From positions 1-16,545 of the forward strand of contig CAJMMT010000029.1 of the NCBI GenBank assembly GCA_905214715.1: a stretch of DNA of 16,545 nucleotides. The letters are read 5' to 3'. The DNA is from an uncultured bacterium. GTDB lineage: Bacteria > Bacteroidota > Bacteroidia > Bacteroidales > Muribaculaceae. Below are positions 7,602-14,834 of the stretch, piece by piece. Under the pieces are notes generated by a model. That model made no database searches and was not told the origin of the DNA. It saw only the letters and a program-made list of their open reading frames with translations. How positions within the stretch are numbered: position 1 is the first letter of the stretch; every line of letters begins with the position of its first letter. A program made the translations under genes and the position numbers.

Positions 7602-8427
7602 TGCGGTTTACACTCTCGCGCAAGATGGTCAACTCTTCAAGAAGGTTTTCCATCTTGTCGAGTCTGAGCATATTGGCTCCATCGCTTTTGGCAACGGAGG
7701 GATCGCGATGGGTCTCCATAAACAGACCGTCGACACCGGCCGCAACCGCGCAACCCGCTATGGTCGATATCATCTCAGGCATCCCTCCGGTTACGCCGCT
7801 CGACTGATTGGGCTGTTGCAGAGAATGGGTAACATCCATTATCACCGGGCATCGGCATTCGCTCTTCATCGTGGGAATACCACGCATATCGACTATCAGA
7901 TCCTGATAACCGAAAGTAGTGCCGCGTTCGGTAACGCAAACACTGTCATTGCCGGCGGCACGTACCTTCTCGACCGCATTGCTCATGGCAGATGCGGAAA
8001 GGAACTGCCCTTTCTTGATATTCACCATCCTGCCGGTCTTGGCCGCCGCCACGAGCAGTTCTGTCTGCCTACAAAGAAAAGCGGGTATCTGCAATACATC
8101 GACGTATTCGGCGGCAAGCCGGGCTTCGTGAGACTCGTGTATATCGGTTACAACCGGAATATCGAACTCCCGGCGTACCCTGCCTAAAATCTCGAGGGCC
8201 TCATGGTCTCCGATTCCGGTAAAGGAGTCAAGACGGCTACGGTTAGCCTTGCGGAAACTACCTTTGAACACATAGGGAATATCGAACTTTGCGGTTATCT
8301 CCTTAAGTGTGCCGGCTATATCCATAGCCATATCCTCGCCCTCTATCACGCAAGGACCGGCAAACAGAAAGAAATTACCGGTTGCCGAGGATCGCAGGTA
8401 TTCCTGCATATTGTCATATTTTGCCAT
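7576..8427 (-). CDS. kdsA: 3-deoxy-8-phosphooctulonate (KDO-8-P) synthase
   Basis: This encodes 283 residues. The enzyme condenses phosphoenolpyruvate with arabinose 5-phosphate to give KDO-8-phosphate, a precursor of the LPS inner core, in the cytosol. Family landmarks run in order: FLFAGPCVIEG near the start, YVFKGSFRKANRSRLDSF, PVVTDIHE, DVLQIPAFLCRQT, VNIKKGQFL, VCVTERGTTFGYQDLIVDMR, VIMDVTHSLQQPN, and GLFMETHRDPSVAKSDGANM. All expected substrate-binding Lys/Arg/His residues are in place. It lies 100 nt after rsmE on the same strand, with no terminator between, so it is probably the third gene of the nupG-rsmE-kdsA unit. Its 3' end overlaps the channel gene by 26 nt. Confidence 0.97.
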   Translation of the reverse strand: MAKYDNMQEYLRSSATGNFFLFAGPCVIEGEDMAMDIAGTLKEITAKFDIPYVFKGSFRKANRSRLDSFTGIGDHEALEILGRVRREFDIPVVTDIHESHEARLAAEYVDVLQIPAFLCRQTELLVAAAKTGRMVNIKKGQFLSASAMSNAVEKVRAAGNDSVCVTERGTTFGYQDLIVDMRGIPTMKSECRCPVIMDVTHSLQQPNQSSGVTGGMPEMISTIAGCAVAAGVDGLFMETHRDPSVAKSDGANMLRLDKMENLLEELTILRESVNRINSLRSGR

Positions 8428-8527
8428 ATCGTTGTCTCTTATATAGATACCCCTCCATCCATATCTTTATATCAATTCCTATCCCCATACATACTCTTCC
8501 CATTATCATTGCTCCGCAAGCCACATA

Positions 8528-9238
8528 TCACTCTGAAATTTCCTGGATCACATGCGGAATGTGGATTGCGGCCAGGGCCGCCGTCTCAGTACGCAACCTC
8601 TCGTTGCCGAACGTTACCGGCACGACCCCGCTACCGAGCGCCCCTTCTACCTCATCCGGAGAAAAATCACCCTCCGGACCTATCAGTATCCTGATATTCT
8701 CACCTCTGCGATATTCGGAAGCGAACGATTTACGCTCGATCTCAGGAGAACAGTAACCCATAACCGTGCGCCCGCCGAAAGTGTCGGCCAGCATTTCCTT
8801 GAAACTTCTCGCCTCGCAGATTTCCGGAAGCGTGGCCTTCAGGCTCTGCTTCATAGCGGAGACGGCGATTTTCAACAGCCGTTCGGTTTTAATGACCTTA
8901 CGTTCCGAGCGACGACATACCATGGGAACGATACGGTCAACACCTATTTCCACACCCTTCTCCACCAGCCATTCCATGCGGTCCATGTTCTTGGTCGGAG
9001 CGACCCATAGCTCTATCACACCCTCCCATGTTTTGGCAATATCCTGGCGTGATATTATTTCCACCTCGACTTTTTTCGGGGAGCACAACACTATCCTGCA
9101 CTCGAAACGGTGTCCCTTGCCGTCAGTTACCTCTATGATGTCTCCCGGCTGCTTGCGCAACACACGCGCGCAATGCGCCGAGTCTTCGGGACCCAGCGCA
9201 TTGTTTACCTCAATATCAGGTGCATAAAACTGTATCAT
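8528..9238 (-). CDS. rsmE: 16S rRNA (uracil(1498)-N3)-methyltransferase
   Basis: This encodes 236 residues, a standard length. RsmE uses S-adenosylmethionine to methylate N3 of U1498 in the decoding region of 16S rRNA. The N-terminal PUA-like part includes HCARVLRKQPGDIIEVTDGKG. The SPOUT catalytic domain shows LWVAPTKNMDRMEWLVEKGVEIGV, CRRSERKVIK, the SAM-binding knot at 187-193 (GPEGDFS) and GNERLRTETAAL at 211-222. It starts one base after the nupG stop codon, so the two are very likely translationally linked. Confidence 0.97.
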   Translation of the reverse strand: MIQFYAPDIEVNNALGPEDSAHCARVLRKQPGDIIEVTDGKGHRFECRIVLCSPKKVEVEIISRQDIAKTWEGVIELWVAPTKNMDRMEWLVEKGVEIGVDRIVPMVCRRSERKVIKTERLLKIAVSAMKQSLKATLPEICEARSFKEMLADTFGGRTVMGYCSPEIERKSFASEYRRGENIRILIGPEGDFSPDEVEGALGSGVVPVTFGNERLRTETAALAAIHIPHVIQEISE

Positions 9239-9239
9239 C

Positions 9240-10571
9240 TCAAACTTCGGTCATACCTGATGGATTGTCATCTTCCGCCGATAGAACTTCCGCTTCGGTT
9301 ACATTCCCATGCTTGGCGGGAGACTTGAACAGTATCGCGAAGAGTATAGCCACGACCAATGCGTAGGCGGCGAATATCAGCCATGCCTCATGCCAACCTT
9401 CTATCTGCTCCACTCCGACCGGACGATTGAACACTATATTGTCGAGAACCGCACCGGCGGCAAGCGTGCCTATGGTGGCGCCGAGGCCGTTTGTCATTAT
9501 CATAAACAGGCCCTGGGCCGAAGAACGTATCGAATGGGAAGTCTGGTTGTCGACGTAAAGGGAACCCGACACGTTGAAAAAGTCGAACGCCACGCCATAT
9601 ACAATCATCGAGAGAATAAACATCCACAATCCTGATCCGGGATTTCCGATACCGAAAAATCCGAAACGCATAACCCACGCGATCATTGATATGAGCATCA
9701 CGCCTTTGATTCCGAAACGTTTCAATGCGAAAGGAATCAGAAGTATACAGAGGGTCTCGCTTATCTGCGAAAGCGATATCAGAGCATTTGCGTTCCTTAC
9801 ACCCCAGAGGTCGGCATACTCGGCCACATCCTTGAACGAGGTTATGAACAGGTTGCCGTAACCGTTTGTAATCTGCAGGGATACGCCAAGAAGCATGGAG
9901 AAGATAAAGAATATCGCCATTCTTTTATCCTTGAAAAGAGTGAAGGCCCTGAGTCCGAGAGCGTCGACAACCGAAGTTGATTTCCCTTTCTCTACAGGGC
10001 AATCGGGAAGCGTCAGCGAATAGACACACAAGACAAAACTCAATATGCCTGAGGTGAAGAGCTGCGCGTAGGTCTGCTGATACTGGGTGAAGTTAACAAA
10101 CAGCATGGCGCATATGAAGCCCACGGTGCCGAAAACCCTTATAGGAGGGAACGCTTTCACCGTATCGAGTCCCGCTTTCGTGAGGCCACTGTAGGCCACG
10201 GAATTGGCAAGGCCTATCGTAGGCATGAAGAATGCCACGGATATGGTATAGAGTGTAAACAGCGGACCGAACGACAAATCCTCTCCGGCCGTATATCCAT
10301 ACCAGCCGGCGGCTACCATGAACACACCGGCAAGCAGATGGCAAAGGCTGAGCACTTTCTGAGCCGCCAGCCATTTGTCGGCCACGATACCGACGATTGC
10401 GGGCATAAACAGGCATACTATACCCTGAACAGCATAAAACCATTTGATCTCGGGACCCAGTCCGTATCCCCCCAGGTAGTTGCCTAACGATGTAAGGTAT
10501 GCTCCCCAGACCGCGAACTCGAGGAAGTTCATGGCCGAAAGCTTTATTTTCAATCCGGCATTAGATTTCAT
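9240..10571 (-). CDS. nupG: Nucleoside:H+ symporter (NHS family, NupG-like)
   Basis: This encodes 443 residues with about 12 hydrophobic helices, an inner-membrane major-facilitator carrier that takes up nucleosides with protons. It tracks E. coli NupG along its length: LEFAVWGAYLTSLGNY, MPAIVGIVADKWL, FPPIRVFGTVGFI, KRMAIFFIFSMLLG, ISLSQISETLCIL, and YGVAFDFFNVSGS followed by IRSSAQGLFMIMTNG. Bacteroidales often carry several paralogues of this family, so substrate range within nucleosides is open. A good promoter lies upstream at 10635-10667, and a 12-bp palindrome covers the predicted transcription start. It is the first gene of the unit with rsmE and probably kdsA. Confidence 0.93.
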   Translation of the reverse strand: MKSNAGLKIKLSAMNFLEFAVWGAYLTSLGNYLGGYGLGPEIKWFYAVQGIVCLFMPAIVGIVADKWLAAQKVLSLCHLLAGVFMVAAGWYGYTAGEDLSFGPLFTLYTISVAFFMPTIGLANSVAYSGLTKAGLDTVKAFPPIRVFGTVGFICAMLFVNFTQYQQTYAQLFTSGILSFVLCVYSLTLPDCPVEKGKSTSVVDALGLRAFTLFKDKRMAIFFIFSMLLGVSLQITNGYGNLFITSFKDVAEYADLWGVRNANALISLSQISETLCILLIPFALKRFGIKGVMLISMIAWVMRFGFFGIGNPGSGLWMFILSMIVYGVAFDFFNVSGSLYVDNQTSHSIRSSAQGLFMIMTNGLGATIGTLAAGAVLDNIVFNRPVGVEQIEGWHEAWLIFAAYALVVAILFAILFKSPAKHGNVTEAEVLSAEDDNPSGMTEV

Positions 10572-10617
10572 AATATAAATAAGTAGTTGTTATTGTCAGT
10601 TGTTCCTGCGTCCGCGA

Positions 10618-10629
10618 CCGCACGTGCGG
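10618..10629. promoter_or_regulatory. Perfect 12-bp palindrome over the predicted nupG start site, candidate operator
   Basis: CCGCACGTGCGG is self-complementary. It sits inside a wider inverted repeat, with CGTCCGC at 10609-10615 and GCGGACG at 10626-10632. The predicted nupG transcription start, about 7 nt past the -7 box, falls within it. A dimeric repressor site is plausible; an RNA hairpin is less likely because only part would be transcribed. Confidence 0.4.
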
Positions 10630-10634
10630 ACGTA

Positions 10635-10667
10635 CAAAAATAACAAAAAAATCGCTGAACCAACAAA
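10635..10667 (-). promoter_or_regulatory. Promoter of nupG-rsmE(-kdsA)
   Basis: On the minus strand TTTG (10664-10667) is followed by 21 nt and then TATTTTTG (10635-10642), a full match to the Bacteroidetes consensus. The -33 element lies in the loop of the tRNA terminator hairpin. The implied leader before the nupG ATG is about 57 nt. Confidence 0.6.
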
Positions 10668-10679
10668 TGATTCAGCGAT
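10644..10679 (-). terminator. Rho-independent terminator of the tRNA-Met gene
   Basis: ATCGCTGAA and TTCAGCGAT form a 9-bp perfect stem with an 11-nt loop. On the minus strand seven T residues follow directly. It begins 10 nt after the tRNA end and overlaps the nupG promoter. Confidence 0.85.
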
Positions 10680-10688
10680 CTTTCGGTG

Positions 10689-10762
10689 TAGCGGGATCGA
10701 GAATTGAACTCGAGACCTCCGGGTTATGAATCCGACGCTCTAACCAACTGAGCTATCCCGCC
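10689..10762 (-). tRNA. tRNA-Met (anticodon CAT)
   Basis: Read on the minus strand it folds into a 74-nt cloverleaf. The acceptor stem pairs GGCGGGA with TCCCGCT, with G1-T72 as a wobble. The D arm is GCTCAGTTGGTTAGAGC, the anticodon loop is TTCATAA, and the T arm is TCGAG-TTCAATT-CTCGA. The anticodon stem lacks the three G-C pairs of initiators, so this is elongator tRNA-Met. A lysidine-modified tRNA-Ile2 has the same anticodon and cannot be fully excluded. CCA is not encoded. It has its own promoter and terminator. Confidence 0.95.
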
Positions 10763-10815
10763 ATTTTTGCTTTACCGGGAACTTCTTGCTACAAGCTTTT
10801 CCCGTTTTGCGAGTG

Positions 10816-10847
10816 CAAAGTTAATGCTTTTTCAGATTCCATCCAAA
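10816..10847 (-). promoter_or_regulatory. Promoter of the tRNA-Met gene
   Basis: On the minus strand TTTG (10844-10847) is followed by 20 nt and TAACTTTG (10816-10823), a full match in both boxes and spacing. The start would lie near 10809, leaving about 47 nt of 5' leader for RNase P to remove. Confidence 0.7.
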
Positions 10848-10994
10848 TATTTTTTGAAATTTTTATCAGCGGCTATCTTAGAAGACTATAATACAATTGT
10901 TTGCATTTATCCGGACTCAAATATTCCTTTTTTATCCATATTTCCCGACGCACTTTTTATCTCGCTTACTGCCGTTCCTGTCGCAACTTTTCGC

Positions 10995-11002
10995 TATTTT
11001 TG
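10995..11002 (+). promoter_or_regulatory. -7 promoter box of the BamE-like lipoprotein gene
   Basis: TATTTTTG matches TAnnTTTG exactly. It ends 14 nt before the ATG at 11017, so the leader would be only about 8 nt. No TTTG is seen at the -33 distance. Confidence 0.45.
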
Positions 11003-11016
11003 CGTTGATAAACAAT

Positions 11017-12009
11017 ATGGCACATCTCCACAAGAAATATTCCTATCGACAATTCGCGGTTATTCTGCCGCTAACTCTCGCTTTCTTTCTATCCGGATGT
11101 TTCACCGGCATAGAGAGTACCAAGAAAATAGAGATTACCGACCAGGATCGCCGTCTTCTCGAACCATCGCCGGAGGAAATGCTTTTATCAGAGGTATCCG
11201 GGACACCCCTCCCGAAATGGAAGAAAGGGAAAGCTTTCATAGTTACCGATACCCGGGCCGGAATGGTACTTTCTTCCGATGCAGCCGGCGATTCGTTACA
11301 ATCAGGAGATTTGCTGCTATTCGAAAGCGTGGCTCCGGTTTCCATGCCTGACGGACGGGAATATGCGCTTCTGCAATGGACCACACCTGCCGGCCAACGA
11401 TATAGTTACAATACCGGCAAGGAGTTTCAGGAGGCGGCCGGCGGCATAACCAGCGACCGCATACCTTTGATAGTGGATGCCGATATGGTTTCGCAAGCGG
11501 ACTCGATTCTTGCGGGCCGTTTCCTTTGGAATAAGTCGACCATGGCCTACCGTCCTGACGGAGAAAGAATTTCGATACTTAAGTTCACAAAACTGAAGAT
11601 TGACTCCGTTACCGCCGGTCAAAGCTATTTCCCTCTGAAGGTGTGGACGTCGCTACCGGTCGAGGCCGTGCTTTCGCGCATGAATATGGGGGCCGCTACC
11701 GACACTATCCCTCTTTACTTCTTTCTTGATTTCAACTCATCTCTTGCCGAAAGCCGACCGTTACCGCGTCTTTTCTCCCTGTCGGACCCCAGGCTTTCAT
11801 ACCCGGCTGTTTCAGAACCGGTATGGGAGGCGATACGGCACGGCAAGGTGGTGCGCGGCATGACGAAAGAGGAATGCCGGCTATCGCTCGGAAACCCATC
11901 TGACGCCAATTCGGGCCACGATTATAATTCAACCATCGACATCTGGCAATATCCCGACGGAACTTTTCTTCGGTTCATCGACGGTCTGTTAGACTCGTTC
12001 CGCAAATAG
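11017..12009 (+). CDS. Conserved lipoprotein with C-terminal SmpA/BamE-like region
   Basis: This encodes 330 residues from ATG 11017. An in-frame upstream extension from 10897 would precede the signal with 40 hydrophobic residues and overlap the promoter box, so it was rejected. The signal ends in FFLSGC, with Cys28 as the lipid-bearing residue. The body is predicted to be beta-rich and has no family I can name. The last 55 residues read VVRGMTKEECRLSLGNP, then IDIWQYPDGTFLRFIDG. That is the pattern of SmpA/OmlA (BamE) domains, which bind lipoproteins or outer-membrane assembly factors. It lies 58 nt before the murB fusion on the same strand and is probably co-transcribed. An envelope assembly role is inference. 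Confidence 0.8.
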   Translation: MAHLHKKYSYRQFAVILPLTLAFFLSGCFTGIESTKKIEITDQDRRLLEPSPEEMLLSEVSGTPLPKWKKGKAFIVTDTRAGMVLSSDAAGDSLQSGDLLLFESVAPVSMPDGREYALLQWTTPAGQRYSYNTGKEFQEAAGGITSDRIPLIVDADMVSQADSILAGRFLWNKSTMAYRPDGERISILKFTKLKIDSVTAGQSYFPLKVWTSLPVEAVLSRMNMGAATDTIPLYFFLDFNSSLAESRPLPRLFSLSDPRLSYPAVSEPVWEAIRHGKVVRGMTKEECRLSLGNPSDANSGHDYNSTIDIWQYPDGTFLRFIDGLLDSFRK

Positions 12010-12067
12010 TGTCAAGTAGGAGATCAAGTATTTGGGCACCTACTTACAGGAATTCACTCATAAAAAT

Positions 12068-13846
12068 ATGTTCAAGAATAATATCGATCTCGCTCCGTAT
12101 ACCACCTTCGGTGTGCATGCCACAGCCAGGCTCTTCGCCGAGTATTCCTCTGTAAAGGAACTGACCCGTATTTTCCGCGCCCCGGAATTCAGAACCAATG
12201 AGGTGCTTCATATCGGAGGAGGCTCCAATCTCCTTTTTGTACGCGATTTCGACGGACTTGTGCTTCATTCCGCCATAAAGGGAATCTCTCTTTACCAAAA
12301 GAATGAAGATGATATATTCGTTATTGCCGGTGCCGGCGAGAAATGGACGGACCTTGTGGACTGGACTCTTGAAAACGGTCTTGCCGGACTTGAGAATCTC
12401 AGTGGCATACCGGGCGAAGTCGGGGCATCGCCGGTGCAGAATGTCGGGGCCTACGGCGTAGAGGCCGGAAACTTCATCCACAATGTGGAGTGCTTCGACA
12501 CGGTTACGGGAAAGACATTGACAATCAAGGGAAGCGACTGCGGTTTCGCCTACCGCGATTCCAACTTCAAGCATGATTGGAAAGGTCGCTATTTCATAAC
12601 CCGTGTAAGTTTCAAGCTTACACGGAGCCATAAGGCCGCGGCACTCGATTACGGACCTTTAGCCGGACTTGAAGAGAAGCTTGGGCACATCCCTTCGCCA
12701 CGCGAGGTGGCGAACACCGTGCTGGCTTTGAGAAATTCGAAACTTCCCGACCCGCAATTCGTGGGGTCTGCCGGCAGTTTCTTCAAAAATCCTGTGGTAA
12801 AGGAATATTTCTTCCGCGAGGAGGTACTTAACCGCCATCCCGACGTGCCACATTACGACCTGCCCGACGGTATGGTGAAGATACCGGCCGGCTGGCTGAT
12901 AGAACATTCCGGACTCAAGGGATACCGCATCGGCGGTGCCGAGGTGTGGCCGAACCAGTGCCTGGTGCTGGCAAATACGGGTAATGCGTCAGCCGACGAC
13001 GTCGTGGCGCTTTCAGATCATGTGAAAGAGGTAGTGAGCAGCACCTTCAACGTGCATCTCGATCCGGAGGTAAACTTCATCGACAACTCACTCAAGGTAA
13101 CCGTATTGGGCTCCGGAACCTCCAAAGGGGTACCCGAGATCGGATGCCAATGCCACACATGCCGCTCGGAAGACACCCGCGACAAGCGCACACGAGCCTC
13201 GATACTGGTTGAGACAGCAGGATTGAAGATACTTATCGACCCATCTCCCGACTTCCGCCAGCAGATGTTGCGCCATAACCTGTATCATCTCGATGCCATA
13301 CTCATAACACACTCACACTACGATCATGTAGGTGGTCTTGATGATGTAAGACCTTTGAACACCGACGGAAAGATGGCTCTTTACCTCAGCAAGGATGTTA
13401 ACGATGACCTGCATCGCCGACTCGACTATTGCTTCCGCGAAAACCCCTATCCCGGCGTGCCGCAGTTCGTGCTCCATGAAATAGACAATACGCCATTTGG
13501 AATTTCAGGACTGAAGATATTGCCTATCCGGGTCTTTCACGGCAAACTTCCCATACTCGGATTCCGTATCGGCGATTTCGCCTACGTTACCGATGCCAAG
13601 ACTATTCCGGAAGAAGAGAAATGGAAACTGGAAGGACTCGAAGTTCTGATACTGAACGCGCTGCGCGAACAGCCCCATTTCTCGCACCTGAATCTTGAAG
13701 AGGCATTGCAGCTCATAGAAGAGGTAAAACCGGGCAAAACCTACCTGACCCACATCTGCCACCACATGGGACGGCACGAAGAGCGCGAGGCCTGCCTGCC
13801 CGACAACGTACGCCTGGCCTACGACAGCCTCACCTTCACAATTTAA
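12068..13846 (+). CDS. murB: MurB fused to PhnP-like metallo-beta-lactamase-fold hydrolase
   Basis: This is one ORF of 592 residues. Residues 1-338 are a type I MurB, the FAD/NADPH enzyme reducing UDP-GlcNAc-enolpyruvate to UDP-MurNAc. Visible landmarks are YTTFGVHATA, IGGGSNLLF, SGIPGEVGASPVQNVGAYG, AYRDSNFK (Arg163), GSAGSFFKNP (Ser237), PAGWLIEHSGLKGYRIGGAEV and DPEVNFI (Glu334). Residues 341-592 are an MBL-fold domain of the PhnP/RNase Z-like type: VTVLGSGTSKGVPEIGCQCHTC (a possible Cys zinc site), THSHYDHVGG (415-420), RVFHG, VTDA and THICHHMG, so metal ligands are intact. A separate MBL start codon is missing: the expected Met is CTC (Leu342) and no stop follows MurB. A TTG at 12032 with AGGAG nearby is an alternative start, adding 12 residues. 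The ATG was preferred because it matches the usual MurB beginning. Confidence 0.93.
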   Translation: MFKNNIDLAPYTTFGVHATARLFAEYSSVKELTRIFRAPEFRTNEVLHIGGGSNLLFVRDFDGLVLHSAIKGISLYQKNEDDIFVIAGAGEKWTDLVDWTLENGLAGLENLSGIPGEVGASPVQNVGAYGVEAGNFIHNVECFDTVTGKTLTIKGSDCGFAYRDSNFKHDWKGRYFITRVSFKLTRSHKAAALDYGPLAGLEEKLGHIPSPREVANTVLALRNSKLPDPQFVGSAGSFFKNPVVKEYFFREEVLNRHPDVPHYDLPDGMVKIPAGWLIEHSGLKGYRIGGAEVWPNQCLVLANTGNASADDVVALSDHVKEVVSSTFNVHLDPEVNFIDNSLKVTVLGSGTSKGVPEIGCQCHTCRSEDTRDKRTRASILVETAGLKILIDPSPDFRQQMLRHNLYHLDAILITHSHYDHVGGLDDVRPLNTDGKMALYLSKDVNDDLHRRLDYCFRENPYPGVPQFVLHEIDNTPFGISGLKILPIRVFHGKLPILGFRIGDFAYVTDAKTIPEEEKWKLEGLEVLILNALREQPHFSHLNLEEALQLIEEVKPGKTYLTHICHHMGRHEEREACLPDNVRLAYDSLTFTI

Positions 13847-13921
13847 TAGACCATAGCATTTTTAAGAGAGCATAGCATTACTCCGGGAAAAATTCCGGAT
13901 TGCAAGCATCTGTTTTATTTC

Positions 13922-13957
13922 CAGCGGAACCGCCATTTTTTGTTGTCGGTTCCGCTG
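13922..13957 (+). terminator. Stem-loop after the murB fusion, possible terminator
   Basis: CAGCGGAACCG pairs perfectly over 11 bp with CGGTTCCGCTG, with a 14-nt loop holding six T residues. No T tract follows the stem, so factor-independent termination is uncertain. A weaker stem, TCCGG/CCGGA at 13882-13899, lies just before it. Confidence 0.45.
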
Positions 13958-13998
13958 TCATTATGGATGGATAAAAGATGCCGCGTATCTGTCGGTTC

Positions 13999-14006
13999 TA
14001 ACTTTG
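13999..14006 (+). promoter_or_regulatory. -7 promoter box directly before the coiled-coil gene
   Basis: TAACTTTG matches the Bacteroidetes -7 consensus in full. The ATG at 14011 begins 4 nt later, so the mRNA would be leaderless or nearly so. No TTTG is found at the -33 distance. Confidence 0.45.
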
Positions 14007-14010
14007 CGGC

Positions 14011-14499
14011 ATGGACACACAGAATTTAATAGCGATAACCGGCTCCACTCTTGGAGTGGCCGGAAGCCTTGGATGGCTCTTCAACTGGCGCAGCAACCGT
14101 AAGGTGGCCAGGATGACCGCTGAAAAAGCGATGATAGACAATTACGAAGCACGGATTGGCGCCCTCCATGAATCTATGCAGAAATCAAACGCCATTGAAT
14201 CGGAACATCTGGAACGTATCTCGAATCTGAACCATGCCCTCGATGACAAGACCGACCGCATACGTTCCCTCACCGACAAACTCTATGAGTCAGAGCAGGA
14301 GGTGAACCGCGTCAACGGCCTGTTGGCAGCTGCGCAATCAGCAGTCGCTACCCTCGAACGGGAGTTAGGCGAAACAAAAGTGATGACGGAACATTACAAG
14401 GCGTGGCACTGCCGTAACGCGGAGTGCGACCACCGTATGCCGCCAAACCCTACGCTCAAGGGGTTGACGTACGTATCACCGGAGGGCTCCGAACAATGA
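14011..14499 (+). CDS. Membrane-anchored coiled-coil protein with C-terminal Cys/Pro motif, phage-like
   Basis: This encodes 162 residues. An N-terminal hydrophobic segment (about 5-25, LIAITGSTLGVAGSLGWLFN) is followed by basic residues (RSNRKVAR). From about 35 to 130 the sequence is charged and heptad-like, with runs such as LERISNLNHALDDKTDRI, so a long coiled coil is predicted. The end holds WHCRNAECDHRMPPNP. This layout, one anchor, a coiled coil and a final Cys-x4-Cys then R-x-PP motif, is one I associate with small proteins of Bacteroidales prophage-like regions beside N-acetylmuramoyl-L-alanine amidases. No function is established. The topology would suit an inner-membrane spanin or a holin accessory, which is inference. 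Confidence 0.75.
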   Translation: MDTQNLIAITGSTLGVAGSLGWLFNWRSNRKVARMTAEKAMIDNYEARIGALHESMQKSNAIESEHLERISNLNHALDDKTDRIRSLTDKLYESEQEVNRVNGLLAAAQSAVATLERELGETKVMTEHYKAWHCRNAECDHRMPPNPTLKGLTYVSPEGSEQ

Positions 14500-14503
14500 A
14501 AAT

Positions 14504-14526
14504 CCCCGGCCATGACGGGACCGGGG
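14504..14526 (-). terminator. Terminator hairpin between convergent small genes
   Basis: CCCCGG and CCGGGG form the stem ends around an 11-nt interior that may pair further. On the minus strand it is followed by ATTTTCATTG. It lies about 40 nt after the DUF5053-like stop codon and directly after the coiled-coil gene. Confidence 0.5.
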
Positions 14527-14564
14527 AGTGGGGAGAGAACCGAGATGAGAGAGCTGACAGTTAT

Positions 14565-14816
14565 TTAGAGTTGAGATGCGGCTGTATGTATTCTGTTCGC
14601 TAAATCTTCAAGAGCTTCCTTGAGCTTTACACGCTCCGCCTCTGTAAAGCCTCCTCCCTGTGTACCATCACTTTTTATTCCATCAAGTTTGTGATACAGC
14701 CATGAGGATGATTTACCGAAATACGAGCGGGCGAGTTCCCGCCATGAGATGGCGACGAGAATGTCCTGAAGTTTCATTCTCGCATCACTTAACAGTTCTT
14801 TCGTTTCCATATCCAT
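14565..14816 (-). CDS. Small DUF5053-like protein with helix-turn-helix character
   Basis: This encodes 83 residues, mostly helical. The central block ISWRELARSYFGKSSSWLYHKLDG, followed by GGFTEAERVKLKEALEDLANRI, matches the pattern I recall for DUF5053 proteins of Bacteroidetes, whose central SYFGKSxxWLYxK element looks like a recognition helix. Other members are longer at the N terminus, so this may be a short form. DNA binding is inferred from fold character only. Such genes are often found in mobile or prophage regions. Its upstream region carries a TAAATTTG box inside one arm of a long inverted repeat (14835-15020), suggesting an unusual control. Confidence 0.7.
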   Translation of the reverse strand: MDMETKELLSDARMKLQDILVAISWRELARSYFGKSSSWLYHKLDGIKSDGTQGGGFTEAERVKLKEALEDLANRIHTAASQL

Positions 14817-14834
14817 CGATTATAAAACTGATAA

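Noticed and set aside
8414..8509. A 31-codon minus-strand ORF between rsmE and kdsA, overlapping the kdsA start
   Set aside because: It has GGAG upstream and an overlap that could suggest a leader peptide, but its composition (Met/Ile/Gly-rich) looks like chance translation of a purine-rich spacer and it resembles no known family.
10689..10762. tRNA-Met as an integration site for a mobile element
   Set aside because: No integrase gene and no repeated tRNA 3' end were seen in the window.
10897..11016. Upstream in-frame extension of the BamE-like lipoprotein
   Set aside because: It would bury the lipoprotein signal behind 40 hydrophobic residues and cover the TATTTTTG promoter box.
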